This document shows positions 32,493 through 41,898 of a stretch of DNA of 64,000 bases, piece by piece. Position 1 is the first letter of the stretch. The number at the start of each line of letters is the position of its first letter. The position numbers and the translations under genes were made by a program. The notes below the pieces were generated by a model that saw only the letters and a list, made by a program, of their open reading frames with translations, did no database searches and had not been told where the DNA came from. The stretch covers positions 496,001 through 560,000 of the forward strand of contig NZ_KQ948426.1 in NCBI RefSeq assembly GCF_001514065.1, given 5' to 3'. This DNA is from Streptomyces antibioticus (GTDB lineage: Bacteria; Actinomycetota; Actinomycetes; Streptomycetales; Streptomycetaceae).

Positions 32493-33368
32493 TTACTTCT
32501 TCTCGACCGCGTGGCCGCCGAACTGGTTGCGCAGCGCCGCGATCATCTTCATCTGCGGCGAGTCGTCCTGACGGGACGCGAACCGCGCGAACAGGGACGC
32601 GGTGATCGCCGGCAGCGGCACCGCGTTGTCGATGGCGGCCTCCACGGTCCAGCGGCCCTCGCCGGAGTCCTGTGCGTAACCGCGCAGCTTGTCCAGGTGC
32701 TCGTCCTCGTCGAGGGCGTTGACGGCCAGGTCGAGCAGCCAGGAACGGATGACCGTCCCCTCCTGCCACGACCGGAAGACCTCACGCACGTCCGTGACGG
32801 AGTCGACCTTCTCCAGGAGCTCCCAGCCCTCGGCGTAGGCCTGCATCATCGCGTACTCGATGCCGTTGTGGACCATCTTCGCGAAGTGCCCGGCGCCGAC
32901 CTTGCCGGCGTGCACCGAGCCGAAGTCGCCCTCGGGCTTGAGCGCGTCGAAGACCGGCTGCACCTTGGCGACGTTCTCCGCGTCGCCGCCGTACATCAGC
33001 GCGTAGCCGTTCTCCAGGCCCCACACACCGCCGGAGACACCGCAGTCCACGAAGCCGATGCCCTTGGCCGCGAGCTCCTCGGCGTGCTTCTCGTCGTCCG
33101 TCCAGCGGGAGTTGCCGCCGTCCACGACCACGTCACCCGGCTCCAGGAGCCCGGCCAGCTCGTCGACCGTCGACTGGGTGGCGGCACCGGCCGGGACCAT
33201 CACCCAGACCACGCGCGGTCCCTTGAGCTTGCCCACAAGCTCTTCCAGGCTGTGGACATCGGCGAGGTCCGGGTTGCGGTCGTATCCGATGACGGTGTGG
33301 CCTGCGCGGCGGATCCGCTCGCGCATGTTGCCGCCCATCTTGCCGAGGCCGACGAGACCGAGCTCCAT
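32493..33368 (-). CDS. gnd: 6-phosphogluconate dehydrogenase, decarboxylating (short form)
   Basis: A 291-residue enzyme converting 6-phosphogluconate to ribulose-5-phosphate and CO2. The Rossmann motif is [12 protein letters not shown] at the N-terminus, followed by [10 protein letters not shown] and the substrate signature DGGNSRW; the catalytic Lys/Asn are in [18 protein letters not shown]. It is the short YqeC-like form (about 300 residues), often NAD-preferring, rather than the 470-residue form. The start is the ATG at 33366-33368 with AAGGAACAAC upstream. A gnd gene between dnaN and recF is a conserved Streptomyces feature with no known replication role. Confidence 0.95.
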   Translation of the reverse strand: MELGLVGLGKMGGNMRERIRRAGHTVIGYDRNPDLADVHSLEELVGKLKGPRVVWVMVPAGAATQSTVDELAGLLEPGDVVVDGGNSRWTDDEKHAEELAAKGIGFVDCGVSGGVWGLENGYALMYGGDAENVAKVQPVFDALKPEGDFGSVHAGKVGAGHFAKMVHNGIEYAMMQAYAEGWELLEKVDSVTDVREVFRSWQEGTVIRSWLLDLAVNALDEDEHLDKLRGYAQDSGEGRWTVEAAIDNAVPLPAITASLFARFASRQDDSPQMKMIAALRNQFGGHAVEKK

Positions 33369-33543
33369 CAGTTGTTCCTTAGGTTGCTGTGGCGTGTGTG
33401 GCACCTTCGTACCTACGTCCGAGCCTAAACCCGGACGCTCACGCACACCTGTGGGCATACGCGCTCATACGAACGCCCCCACCTGCGGGTTCTCCCCAGG
33501 CCCGGGCTCTCGCACCCACAGCCTGGGGATAACTTCCGCTCGC

Positions 33544-34674
33544 TCAGCCGCTCAGCCGCACCGGCATGATCAGGTACTTGTAGGCCTCGTCCGCCTCCGC
33601 GTCCAGGGCCGGCTTGCCGCTGAGCAGCGCGGGCTTCGTGGACGTCGTGAAGGACAGCTGGGCGACCGGGGAGTCGATGGCGCTCAGGCCGTCCAGCAGG
33701 AAGGTCGGGTTGAAGGCGATCGAGATGTCGTCGCCGTCGAGGTTGGCGTCGACGCGCTCCACAGCCTGTGCGTCGTCGCTGGAACCGGCCTCCAGGATCA
33801 GCACGCCCTGCTCGAAGCTCAGCCGCACCGGGGTGTTGCGCTCGGCGACCAGGGCCACACGCTTGACGGCCTCCACGAAGGGGGCGGTCTCGATCACGGC
33901 GACGGAGTTGAACTCGGTCGGGAACAGCGTGCGGTACTTCGGGAGGTCGCCTTCGAGCAGACGCGTGGTCGTACGCCGGCCCGCGCCCTCGAAACCGATC
34001 AGGCCCTCGCCCGCGCCCGAGCCGGAGAGCGCCAGGGTGACGCTGTCGCCGCTCGTGAGCGCCTTGGCGGTGTCCAGGAGCGTCTTGGCGGGCACCAGGG
34101 CCACCGCGGACGCGTCGGGGTTCTCCGGCTTCCACAGGAACTCGCGGACCGCGAAGCGGTAGCGGTCGGTGGAGGCGAGCGTGACGGTGTCGCCCTCGAT
34201 CTCGATGCGCACACCGGTCAGCACCGGCAGCGTGTCGTCGCGTCCGGCCGCGATGGCGACCTGGGCGGCGGCGGAGGCGAAGACCTCACCGGGGACGGTG
34301 CCGGTCGCGGTCGGCATCTGCGGCAGCGCCGGGTACTCCTCCACCGGCAGGGTGTGGAGGGTGAACCGCGAGGAGCCGCAGACCACGGTCGCCCGTACAC
34401 CGTCTGTGGAAATCTCCACCGGGCGGTTGGGGAGGGCGCGGCAGATGTCGGCGAGCAGGCGGCCGGAGACCAGGACCGTGCCCTCCTCCTCGACCTCGGC
34501 CTCGACGCTGACCCGCGCGGAGACCTCGTAGTCGAAGCTGGACAGGCTCAGCTGGCCGTCCTCGGCCTTCAGCAGAAGGCCGGCGAGGACAGGCGCCGGC
34601 GGACGGGCCGGGAGGCTGCGTGCCGCCCAGGCCACTGCCTCCGCGAGTACGTCGCGTTCCACCCGGATCTTCAC
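33544..34674 (-). CDS. dnaN: DNA polymerase III sliding clamp (beta subunit)
   Basis: A 376-residue clamp with three repeated clamp domains. It begins VKIRVERDVLAEAVAWAARS and ends with the hydrophobic-groove element YLIMPVRLSG. The GTG start at 34672-34674 has AGGAGG upstream. Longer frames toward oriC are not supported. It is transcribed away from oriC on the minus strand like dnaA, leaving the DnaA boxes between them. Confidence 0.97.
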   Translation of the reverse strand: MKIRVERDVLAEAVAWAARSLPARPPAPVLAGLLLKAEDGQLSLSSFDYEVSARVSVEAEVEEEGTVLVSGRLLADICRALPNRPVEISTDGVRATVVCGSSRFTLHTLPVEEYPALPQMPTATGTVPGEVFASAAAQVAIAAGRDDTLPVLTGVRIEIEGDTVTLASTDRYRFAVREFLWKPENPDASAVALVPAKTLLDTAKALTSGDSVTLALSGSGAGEGLIGFEGAGRRTTTRLLEGDLPKYRTLFPTEFNSVAVIETAPFVEAVKRVALVAERNTPVRLSFEQGVLILEAGSSDDAQAVERVDANLDGDDISIAFNPTFLLDGLSAIDSPVAQLSFTTSTKPALLSGKPALDAEADEAYKYLIMPVRLSG

Positions 34675-35564
34675 TGTTGCCGCCTCCTGCTGTTGCCGGC
34701 GCTTCGCTCTGCCTGGCCTCGTCGTCTGTCTCGGTGTCGTCGGCCCCTGTGAGGGGAAGGACACCGGGGAACAGTCTGACGCACCCCACTGACAGTAGGT
34801 GCCTCTCGGGGTCAAGTCGTGACGAGGGGCAGTCGGGAGCCGGACAGCGAGTTGTGCACAGGACCCCCTTCGAAACGGATTCCCAGCTCTCTCTAGTTGG
34901 GAGTAGTAGTAGGGGCTGTGGATACCGTGGATAACTGCGTTTTCGCAGGTCAGCCCGGAAATTTTGTCCACGGGCCCTGTGGGCGGAGACGGTGGACAAC
35001 TCGGGGTGTCTGTGGAGAACAGAAAGTTCTGCACACCCCGTGCACAGGCTGAGCCGAGTTCTCCCCAGCTGCGTCCCCAGCTTTACCCACGTTTCCCACA
35101 CCCCAACCCGGCACCTTCGTGTGACGCCTTTCACTCGACACGGTGAGCGGCCGCGTCGCGTTGCCGAACAGTGGACAGCCATGTGGAGAAGCTGGGGATC
35201 GCTGGGGACAACCTGGCTCAGCCTGTGGGTTGCCGGTGGACAACTTGATGCACAGCCTGTGGATCTTTTCGTCGTCCACAGTCTGTGGAGATCGCTCGTC
35301 CACGAATCCACAACCACTTGACCTGGCCTGATGGTCTTTCAACAGACCTCCTGTGGACGGCGATCTGGACAACTTGGCGGTCCCCAGGATGTGGACGGCA
35401 GAAAGTCGGTGAATCTGTGGAGGGAGGCCGTAACGCGGCAGGTAATCGAACATGCGGCTACGAGGACGTGACGGCCCGGACGGCGTCCCGGACCCTGGCG
35501 GCATGACGAAGGGCGCCCCCGGACCGTGTCCCGGAGCGCCCCGAACGCCGTGAGTGCGCCTGCG
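34675..35564. other. oriC: Chromosomal replication origin oriC
   Basis: The dnaN-dnaA intergenic region of 890 bp carries no gene but about twenty DnaA-box-like 9-mers in both orientations. Examples: TTGTGCACA 34852, TGTGGATAC 34917, CGTGGATAA 34926, TTGTCCACG 34964, GGTGGACAA 34991, TGTGGAGAA 35011 and 35182, TGGGGACAA 35203, GGTGGACAA 35235, TCGTCCACA 35272, TGTGGAGAT 35284, TCGTCCACG 35297, GAATCCACA 35304, TGTGGACGG 35352 and 35390, TCTGGACAA 35364, TGTGGAGGG 35416. They fall in two blocks (34852-35035 and 35170-35424) with a box-poor spacer. I read no perfect TTGTCCACA or TTATCCACA. No AT-rich unwinding tract stands out, as usual for Streptomyces. Confidence 0.95.
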
Positions 35565-37574
35565 TCAGCCGTTCTTGATGCGGTTCGTCAGCTCCGTCAC
35601 CTGGTTGTAGATGGAGCGCCGCTCGGCCATCAGATTGCGGATCTTGCGGTCCGCGTGCATGACGGTCGTGTGGTCGCGGCCGCCGAACAGCGCGCCGATC
35701 TTCGGCAGCGAGAGGTCCGTCAGCTCGCGGCACAGGTACATGGCGATCTGCCGGGCGGTCACCAGCGCGCGTCCGCGCGAGGTGCCGCACAGGTCCTCGA
35801 CGGTCAGGCCGAAGTAGTCCGCCGTCGCGCCCATGATCGCCGTGGAGGTGATCTCGGGCGCGGAGTCCTCGCCGCCGGGGATCAGGTCCTTGAGGACGAT
35901 CTCGGTCAGGCCCAGGTCCACCGGCTGCCGGTTGAGCGACGCGAACGCCGTCACCCGGATCAGCGCGCCCTCCAGCTCACGGATGTTCCGCGAGATCCGG
36001 GAGGCAATGAACTCCAGCACCTCCGGCGGGGCGTTGAGCTGCTCCTGGACCGCCTTCTTGCGGAGGATCGCGATCCGGGTCTCCAGCTCGGGCGGCTGGA
36101 CGTCGGTGATCAGACCCCACTCGAAACGGTTCCGCAGCCGGTCCTCCAGCGTCACCAGTTGCTTGGGCGGCCGGTCGCTGGAGAGCACGATCTGCTTGTT
36201 CGCGTTGTGGAGCGTGTTGAACGTGTGGAAGAACTCCTCCTGCGTCGACTCCTTGTCCGCGAGGAACTGGATGTCGTCGACGAGCAGGATGTCCATCTCC
36301 CGGTACCGCTTGCGGAAGCTGTCGCCCTTGCCGTCGCGGATGGAGTTGATGAACTCGTTGGTGAACTCCTCCGAGCTCACGTAGCGCACGCGCGTGCCGG
36401 GATACAGACTCCGTGCGTAGTGCCCGATGGCGTGCAGCAGGTGCGTCTTGCCGAGCCCCGACTCCCCGTAGATGAAGAGCGGGTTGTACGCCTTCGCGGG
36501 CGCCTCGGCGACGGCCACCGCGGCCGCGTGCGCGAAGCGGTTGGAGGCGCCGATGACGAACGTGTCGAAGAGGTATTTCGGGTTCAGGCGTGCGGTGGGC
36601 TCACCGGGTCCGGCCGCCGGCGCGGGCTTCGCGGCCAGCGGGCCGGGGGCGCCACCGGCCGAGGGCAGCGTCGCACCGCCGGGCCCGCCGCGGTGCGCGT
36701 GCCCGCCGCCGGAGGGCGGCTCGGACAGGTCACGGCGGGGTCCGGGCTGGTCGTAGTCGTCCCGGCGCGGGCCCGGCTGGTCGTAGTCGTCACGCCGGGG
36801 CTGGTCGTAGTCCGCGCGCTGCTGCTCGTAGTCGGGGCGCTGGCCGTCGTAGGACGGGCGGTCCATCGGCTGCGGGCGGTAGTCCTGGGACGGCGAGGCG
36901 TAGGAGTCCTTGGGGTAGGGCTCCTGGCCGTACGACTCCTGTGCGGGCGGGGTGGCGTACGGGTCCCGCTCCGGGAAGCCGAGCCTCGGCTGCTGCCAGC
37001 TGTACTCGTCCTGCTGCGGCCGGGGCCAGGCGCCGGGCTCGGGGCGCTGGTACTCGCCCGGGTAGGCGGGACGGGCGCTGGGCAGCTGGTCGCCGGGGCC
37101 GCCGGGGAGCTGTTCGGGGCGGCCCGGCTGGCGGTCGTCGCCTCGGCGGCGGTCGTCCGCGCGGTGGCGGCCGTAGCCCTCGTACTGGTTGCCGTTGTCG
37201 TACTGGTTGTCGTACGGGCCGGCGGGGAGCTCGGGCTCCTCGTAGCGCGGCTGCTGGGGGCGCGCGGGCTGGGGCGCCGGCGGGGCGGGGGGCTCGCCGG
37301 CGGAGTCGTCGACGGTGATCGCGATACGGATCGGGCGGCCGCACTCGCGGCTCAGGGTGTCGCTGACGATCGGCGCGAGGCGGCCTTCGAGGACGCCCTT
37401 CGCGAACTCGTTCGGTACGGCGAGCAGTGCGGTGTCCGCGACCAGTGCCAGCGGCTGGCAGCGGCGGATCCAGTGCTCGTCCTTGACCTCCACGCCCTGA
37501 CCGCGGCCTTCGCCGAGGAGTTGCTCCAGTACTCGTGGCCACACTGCGGCAAGATCGGCAGGTACGTCAGCCAC
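35565..37574 (-). CDS. dnaA: Chromosomal replication initiator DnaA
   Basis: A 669-residue initiator. Domain I (about 1-90, starting [15 protein letters not shown]) is followed by a very long acidic, Pro/Tyr/Gln-rich domain II (about 95-330) typical of Streptomyces. The AAA+ domain has Walker [14 protein letters not shown], Walker [10 protein letters not shown] and the arginine-finger region [11 protein letters not shown]. Domain IV carries the DnaA signature [14 protein letters not shown]. Domain II contains a tandem [10 protein letters not shown] repeat. The GTG at 37572-37574 is preferred over the longer frame to 37679; its Shine-Dalgarno sequence is weak. Two DnaA boxes 138-160 bp upstream suggest autoregulation. 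Confidence 0.97.
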   Translation of the reverse strand: MADVPADLAAVWPRVLEQLLGEGRGQGVEVKDEHWIRRCQPLALVADTALLAVPNEFAKGVLEGRLAPIVSDTLSRECGRPIRIAITVDDSAGEPPAPPAPQPARPQQPRYEEPELPAGPYDNQYDNGNQYEGYGRHRADDRRRGDDRQPGRPEQLPGGPGDQLPSARPAYPGEYQRPEPGAWPRPQQDEYSWQQPRLGFPERDPYATPPAQESYGQEPYPKDSYASPSQDYRPQPMDRPSYDGQRPDYEQQRADYDQPRRDDYDQPGPRRDDYDQPGPRRDLSEPPSGGGHAHRGGPGGATLPSAGGAPGPLAAKPAPAAGPGEPTARLNPKYLFDTFVIGASNRFAHAAAVAVAEAPAKAYNPLFIYGESGLGKTHLLHAIGHYARSLYPGTRVRYVSSEEFTNEFINSIRDGKGDSFRKRYREMDILLVDDIQFLADKESTQEEFFHTFNTLHNANKQIVLSSDRPPKQLVTLEDRLRNRFEWGLITDVQPPELETRIAILRKKAVQEQLNAPPEVLEFIASRISRNIRELEGALIRVTAFASLNRQPVDLGLTEIVLKDLIPGGEDSAPEITSTAIMGATADYFGLTVEDLCGTSRGRALVTARQIAMYLCRELTDLSLPKIGALFGGRDHTTVMHADRKIRNLMAERRSIYNQVTELTNRIKNG
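36721..36840 (-). repeat. Short tandem repeat in dnaA domain II
   Basis: A roughly 30-bp unit encoding [10 protein letters not shown] occurs twice perfectly, with related [14 protein letters not shown] and PDYEQ units beside it. It lengthens the flexible linker and is probably length-variable between strains. Confidence 0.65.
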
Positions 37575-37711
37575 AGGGCACGCTCTCTCACAGGTCCCAC
37601 GAACGTGTGATGGTGGGACGGGTCGGGATCTACACCGCGGGGCGCGGGGGGACAAAGGAACGAATCGGAGTTCAGCCACGGTAGTCAGGGCGACGGGTAC
37701 GGTTCAAGTTG

Positions 37712-37732
37712 TTGTCCCCAGCCTGTGGATAG
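37712..37732. promoter_or_regulatory. Pair of DnaA boxes upstream of dnaA
   Basis: TTGTCCCCA (37712-37720) and TGTGGATAG (37724-37732) form a convergent pair, each one mismatch from a DnaA box, 3 bp apart. Paired boxes in the dnaA promoter are reported to mediate autorepression in Streptomyces. Confidence 0.7.
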
Positions 37733-37753
37733 TGTCTCCCCGAGGCGGCTGGT

Positions 37754-37783
37754 TTGACCGGATGGCGTAGCCGCGCGTACCGT
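37754..37783 (+). promoter_or_regulatory. Probable housekeeping promoter of rpmH-rnpA
   Basis: TTGACC (37754-37759) and TACCGT (37778-37783) with an 18-bp spacer match the HrdB-type consensus TTGAC-N18-TAnnnT. This leaves a leader of roughly 160 nt before rpmH. Confidence 0.6.
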
Positions 37784-37951
37784 AACCAGGTCGAGTTGTC
37801 GATGGCTGCTGCCGCCTGCCTCCGATGGGCACAGATCGCGTCAGGTGATCGGGAAGCGGTGCACTCGGGCGTAAGCGAGAGCTACTCGTGGGCGCACGGT
37901 GACAGCCAGGACGGCACCCGCCACCACCGATTTGATTTCTGGAGCCCCCGA

Positions 37952-38089
37952 GTGAGCAAGCGCACCTTCCAGCCGAACAACCGTCGTCGTGCCAAGACCC
38001 ACGGCTTCCGCCTGCGGATGCGCACCCGTGCCGGTCGCGCGATTCTCGCGAACCGCCGTGCCAAGGGTCGCGCCAGCCTGTCCGCCTGA
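37952..38089 (+). CDS. rpmH: 50S ribosomal protein L34
   Basis: A 45-residue, very basic ribosomal protein: [20 protein letters not shown] is the universal L34 N-terminus, followed by [19 protein letters not shown]. The start is a GTG at 37952 with GGAG seven bases upstream. It heads the conserved rpmH-rnpA-yidD-yidC-jag-rsmG series leading away from dnaA. Confidence 0.98.
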   Translation: MSKRTFQPNNRRRAKTHGFRLRMRTRAGRAILANRRAKGRASLSA

Positions 38090-38110
38090 TTCCGGTCAGG
38101 TCATGCCGTC

Positions 38111-38482
38111 GTGCTGCCCACCGAGAACCGGCTGAGGCGGCGCGAGGACTTCGCGACCGCGGTACGACGAGGACGCCGGGCAGGACGCCCGCACCTCGTA
38201 GTCCATCTTCGTAGCGGTGCAACGGACCCGCACGCGCCTGGGGAGAGCGCTCCCCCGACGCGTGCGGGTTTCGTCGTGAGCAAGGCTGTGGGCGGTGCGG
38301 TGGTGCGCAACAAGGTGAAGCGCAGGCTTCGCCATCTGATGCGCGACCGGGTCGACCTGCTGCCCCCCGGTAGCCTGGTAGTCGTACGAGCGCTGCCCGG
38401 TGCGGGTGACGCCGACCATGCACAGCTGGCCCGAGACCTGGATGCCGCCATCGAACGGCTACTGGGAGGGGGCGCGCGATGA
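38111..38482 (+). CDS. rnpA: Ribonuclease P protein component
   Basis: A 123-residue basic protein that helps RNase P RNA mature tRNA 5' ends. It starts [20 protein letters not shown] (GTG start) and has the RNR signature [17 protein letters not shown] near residues 62-78. An insertion [14 protein letters not shown] between strands is common in streptomycetes. Its stop overlaps the yidD ATG. Confidence 0.97.
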   Translation: MLPTENRLRRREDFATAVRRGRRAGRPHLVVHLRSGATDPHAPGESAPPTRAGFVVSKAVGGAVVRNKVKRRLRHLMRDRVDLLPPGSLVVVRALPGAGDADHAQLARDLDAAIERLLGGGAR

Positions 38483-38856
38483 AGTACCCGCTGCTGGCTC
38501 TGATCAAGCTGTACCAGTGGACGATCAGTCCGCTGCTGGGGCCTGTGTGCAAGTACTACCCGTCGTGCTCCCACTACGGCTACACGGCCATCGACCGGCA
38601 CGGTGCGATCAAGGGCACGGCGCTCACCGCCTGGCGCATCCTGCGCTGCAATCCGTGGTCGCTGGGAGGCGTGGACCATGTCCCGCCCCGCAAGCGACCG
38701 CGGTGGCACGAAATGCTGCGTGACGCCTGGCGTGCACGCAGGGGCGGGCACTCCGCCGCCGAAACGGCCACCGAGGAGAATCCCTCTTCGACCACCGAAG
38801 AGATTCCTCCTTCGAGCCCGGCCGCAGAGACTCCGTCCCATGCCCAAGGAGCATGA
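38479..38856 (+). CDS. yidD: Membrane protein insertion efficiency factor YidD
   Basis: A 125-residue protein. The conserved YidD core (about 1-78) has the amphipathic start [18 protein letters not shown], the [11 protein letters not shown] motif with its Cys pair and the [12 protein letters not shown] end. A 45-residue acidic Glu/Thr/Ser/Pro tail extends beyond the usual length. It assists YidC in membrane protein insertion. It is coupled to rnpA (ATGA) and lies 3 bp before yidC. Confidence 0.95.
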   Translation: MKYPLLALIKLYQWTISPLLGPVCKYYPSCSHYGYTAIDRHGAIKGTALTAWRILRCNPWSLGGVDHVPPRKRPRWHEMLRDAWRARRGGHSAAETATEENPSSTTEEIPPSSPAAETPSHAQGA

Positions 38857-38859
38857 TTA

Positions 38860-40158
38860 GTGGACACGATTGCCAGCCTGTTCAGCTTCATCACGACACC
38901 GGTCTCCTGGGTCATCGTCCAGTTCCACAAGGTGTACGGCGCCATCTTCGGCCCTGACACCGGCTGGGCCTGGGGCCTGTCGATCGTGTCCCTGGTGATC
39001 CTGATCCGTATCTGCCTGATCCCGCTCTTCGTGAAGCAGATCAAGTCGACTCGGGCCATGCAGACGCTGCAGCCCGAGATGAAGAAGATCCAGGAGCGCT
39101 ACAAGAACGACAAGCAGCGCCAGTCCGAAGAGATGATGAAGCTGTACAAGGAGACGGGTACCAACCCGCTCTCCTCGTGCCTTCCCATCCTGGCGCAGTC
39201 GCCGTTCTTCTTCGCCCTGTACCACGTGCTCAACGGGATCGCGAACAACGACACCATCGGTGTCATCAACGAGAGCCTGCTGGCGAGCGCCCAGAAGGCG
39301 CACATCTTCGGTGCCCCGCTTGCGGCGAAGTTCACCGACAGCGCCGCCGACGTCTCGGCCCTCGACGCCTCGCTGACCACGGTCCGCATCGTCACCGCGG
39401 TCATGATCGTCATGATGTCGGCCTCGCAGTTCTTCACGCAGCGCCAGCTGATGACGAAGAACGTCGACACCACGGTGAAGACGCCGTTCATGCAGCAGCA
39501 GAAGATGCTGATGTACGTCTTCCCGGTCATGTTCGCCGTCTTCGGCATCAACTTCCCGGTCGGTGTCCTCGTCTACTGGCTGACCACCAACGTGTGGACC
39601 ATGGGCCAGCAGATGTACGTCATCCACAACAACCCGACCCCGGGTTCCAAGGCTCAGGCCGCCTACCTGGAGCGTCTGACCAAGCACGTCACGCACCACG
39701 GCAAGATCCGCCGCCGCAGTGAGAAGACCATCGTCAAGGCGATCGTCGCCAAGGGCCGTGACCGCAACGAGTTCGAGCGCAAGTTCATCAACGCCCTGAG
39801 CAAGGCGGGTCTCGCCGCCCAGGCCGACGGCGCCGTGATCAAGAGCGAGAGCCAGGCCGCCGCCCAGGCCGAGGACGGTACGCCGACCACCGGCGGCACC
39901 GGCACTCCGAAGCGCCAGCAGCCCAAGCGGCAGAGCAAGTCGCAGCGGCAGTCGGGTGGCGCCGTCGGCGCCGGTGCGGCGAAGCCTGCCGGTGAGCCCA
40001 CCTCGCTGAGCAAGTCGGACGACGAGCCCGAAGACGCCCAGCCCGCACCCGCCAAGAAGGCCGCTCAGAAGCAGCAGCCCGGCGCCGGTACCCGCAGCAA
40101 GGCCCAGTCCGGACAGCGCAAGGGTCCGCAGCGGCCCAAGTCCCCGTCCAAGAAGTAA
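38860..40158 (+). CDS. yidC: Membrane protein insertase YidC/Oxa1
   Basis: A 432-residue insertase that places small and Sec-dependent membrane proteins into the bilayer. Several transmembrane segments include [20 protein letters not shown] (with the conserved Arg), [32 protein letters not shown] and [25 protein letters not shown]. It lacks the large periplasmic domain of proteobacteria. A long Lys/Gln/Ser-rich basic C-terminal tail (about 300-432) may contact ribosomes. The start is a GTG at 38860 with AAGGAG upstream. Confidence 0.97.
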   Translation: MDTIASLFSFITTPVSWVIVQFHKVYGAIFGPDTGWAWGLSIVSLVILIRICLIPLFVKQIKSTRAMQTLQPEMKKIQERYKNDKQRQSEEMMKLYKETGTNPLSSCLPILAQSPFFFALYHVLNGIANNDTIGVINESLLASAQKAHIFGAPLAAKFTDSAADVSALDASLTTVRIVTAVMIVMMSASQFFTQRQLMTKNVDTTVKTPFMQQQKMLMYVFPVMFAVFGINFPVGVLVYWLTTNVWTMGQQMYVIHNNPTPGSKAQAAYLERLTKHVTHHGKIRRRSEKTIVKAIVAKGRDRNEFERKFINALSKAGLAAQADGAVIKSESQAAAQAEDGTPTTGGTGTPKRQQPKRQSKSQRQSGGAVGAGAAKPAGEPTSLSKSDDEPEDAQPAPAKKAAQKQQPGAGTRSKAQSGQRKGPQRPKSPSKK

Positions 40159-40173
40159 GAAGGAGTCCAACCC

Positions 40174-40686
40174 GTGACGGAAGGCACCACCTCCGCCGCT
40201 GCCGAGGGTGCAGACACCCTGACCCGCCTGGAGCAGGAGGGCGAGATCGCGGCGGACTACCTCGAGGGTCTGCTGGACATCGCCGACCTCGACGGCGACA
40301 TCGACATGGACGTCGAGGCCGACCGCGCCGCTGTCTCGATCATCAGCGACGCCGGCGGCCGCGACCTGCAGAAGCTGGTCGGCCGGGACGGCGAGGTGCT
40401 CGAGGCCCTCCAGGAGCTCACGCGCCTGGCCGTGCACCGGGAGACCGGCGACCGCAGCCGCCTCATGCTGGACATCGCGGGCTACCGGGCCAAGAAGCGT
40501 GCCGAGCTCTCCGAGCTGGGCGCCAAGGCCGCCGCCGAGGTCAAGAGCAGCGGCGAGCCCGTGAAGCTCAAGCCGATGACGCCGTTCGAGCGCAAGGTCG
40601 TCCACGACGCCGTCAAGGCCGCCGGTCTGCGCAGCGAGTCCGAGGGCGAGGAGCCGCAGCGCTTCGTCGTCGTCCTGCCTGCCTGA
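40174..40686 (+). CDS. jag: KhpB/Jag-family RNA-binding protein (KH-R3H)
   Basis: A 170-residue cytoplasmic protein. A KH-like domain (about 55-105) contains the GRDGEV loop (a GxxG motif), and an R3H domain follows (about 108-170) with FERKVVH, the R-x3-H motif, and the RFVVVLP end. It lacks the Jag N-terminal domain found in Firmicutes. The family binds RNA and affects cell envelope and division gene expression. The start is a GTG with AAGGAG eight bases upstream, 15 bp after yidC. Confidence 0.93.
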   Translation: MTEGTTSAAAEGADTLTRLEQEGEIAADYLEGLLDIADLDGDIDMDVEADRAAVSIISDAGGRDLQKLVGRDGEVLEALQELTRLAVHRETGDRSRLMLDIAGYRAKKRAELSELGAKAAAEVKSSGEPVKLKPMTPFERKVVHDAVKAAGLRSESEGEEPQRFVVVLPA

Positions 40687-40705
40687 TCGGACCGTAGGTT
40701 CCTCC

Positions 40706-40732
40706 GGCCCCGTCTGCCCGGCAGACGGGGCC
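40706..40732 (+). terminator. Terminator after jag
   Basis: Perfect 12-bp arms GGCCCCGTCTGC and GCAGACGGGGCC with a CCG loop, 19 bp after the stop, closing the rpmH-jag transcript. Confidence 0.9.
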
Positions 40733-40813
40733 GAACTTTGTCAGCCTGATAGTTCTGGTGGTTGTGGTGATCGGCGCCGTGAGCGCCCATCGTGGTACGG
40801 AAGGACGGTCCCC

Positions 40814-41533
40814 GTGACGGAGGCAGCGGAGCTTCCCCCTGCGCCCGAGCAGGCGCGCACGGTGTTTGGTGATCGCTACGCGGACGCGGTCCGGTACGCG
40901 GAGCTGCTCGCTGAGGCGGGCGTGCAGCGCGGTCTGATCGGCCCGCGTGAGGTGCCCCGACTGTGGGAGCGGCACCTGTTGAACTGCGCGGTGCTCTCCG
41001 AGGTCGTTCCCGAGGGCGTGACCGTCTGCGACGTCGGCTCTGGCGCCGGCCTCCCGGGCATTCCCCTGGCGCTGGTCCGGCCCGACCTGAAGATCACGCT
41101 CCTGGAGCCCCTGCTGCGGCGGACGACTTTCCTGACCGAGGTCGTGGAACTGCTGGGCCTGGACCATGTGACCGTCATGCGGGGTCGTGCCGAGGAGGTC
41201 ATGGGCAAGCTGCCGCCGGTGCATGTGGTGACGGCACGGGCCGTGGCCCCGCTCGATCGCCTGGCCGCCTGGGGGATTCCGCTGCTGCGCCCGTACGGCG
41301 AGATGCTCGCCCTCAAGGGCGACACCGCCGAGGAGGAGCTCAAGGCGGCGTCCACGGCTCTGAGCAAGCTCGGTGCCGCGGAGACATCTGTCCTCCAGGT
41401 GGGTGAAGGTGTCGTGGATCCCCTGTCCACGGTCGTCCGGGTCGAGGTCGGGGAGAGTCCTGGCGGGGTCCGCTTCGCGGCCAAGCGGGCGAAGGCGGCC
41501 CGTACGGGGCGTGCGCGTCGGCGTCGCGGATAG
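40814..41533 (+). CDS. rsmG: 16S rRNA (guanine527-N7)-methyltransferase RsmG
   Basis: A 239-residue SAM-dependent methyltransferase that modifies G527 of 16S rRNA; its loss gives low-level streptomycin resistance and altered antibiotic production in streptomycetes. The SAM motif is VCDVGSGAGLPGIPLA, with LLEPLLRRTTFL and VTARAVAPL downstream. The RPxLWERHLLNC region is typical. The C-terminus is strongly basic (RAKAARTGRARRRRG). The start is a GTG at 40814. Confidence 0.97.
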   Translation: MTEAAELPPAPEQARTVFGDRYADAVRYAELLAEAGVQRGLIGPREVPRLWERHLLNCAVLSEVVPEGVTVCDVGSGAGLPGIPLALVRPDLKITLLEPLLRRTTFLTEVVELLGLDHVTVMRGRAEEVMGKLPPVHVVTARAVAPLDRLAAWGIPLLRPYGEMLALKGDTAEEELKAASTALSKLGAAETSVLQVGEGVVDPLSTVVRVEVGESPGGVRFAAKRAKAARTGRARRRRG

Positions 41534-41537
41534 GCAG

Positions 41538-41586
41538 GCGGGGCGCCATTGTGAGGTAGCGGGGCGCCGTCGTGAGGTGGCGGGGC
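41538..41586. repeat. Short 21-bp tandem repeat after rsmG
   Basis: GCGGGGCGCCATTGTGAGGT and GCGGGGCGCCGTCGTGAGGT follow each other with period 21, and a third partial copy starts at 41580. The role is unknown. Confidence 0.6.
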
Positions 41587-41693
41587 TTCGCCGTCGCTGA
41601 TCCGTCCTGACGACGAGACGTACTCCACACAAGCTGCCAAACCTACGCATGCCGGAGTGTCGCGACAGTTCGGGTCCGGTTGCTGTGCATCGT

Positions 41694-41707
41694 GTTTCAC
41701 GTGAAAC
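41694..41707. other. parS: parS site upstream of parA
   Basis: A perfect GTTTCACGTGAAAC, located about 190 bp before the chosen parA start, in the region expected to hold the parAB promoters. Confidence 0.95.
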
Positions 41708-41898
41708 GTCGCTCACTGCTGCACGGCATCATCAGCCGTGGTCGCGCCGCGGCCGAACCTCGCGAACGCAAGCCCCTAGGTTCTCTTGGAGAAGGCCGCC
41801 CGGATGACACTCCGTCCCCCTCGGGGGGCACGGAGTTGTCCACAGAGGTGGATTTCTCCACAGAACACCAGGCCTCACTGGTTCACGACCCCGAAGAC

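Noticed and set aside
38857-40605. Minus-strand open frame opposite yidC and jag
   Set aside because: It overlaps two conserved genes fully and lacks any family features.
41680-41898. N-terminal extension of ParA starting before the upstream parS
   Set aside because: The frame is open, but it would place the parS at 41694 and the likely promoter inside the gene, and the residues look unlike known ParA; kept as an uncertainty in the parA entry.
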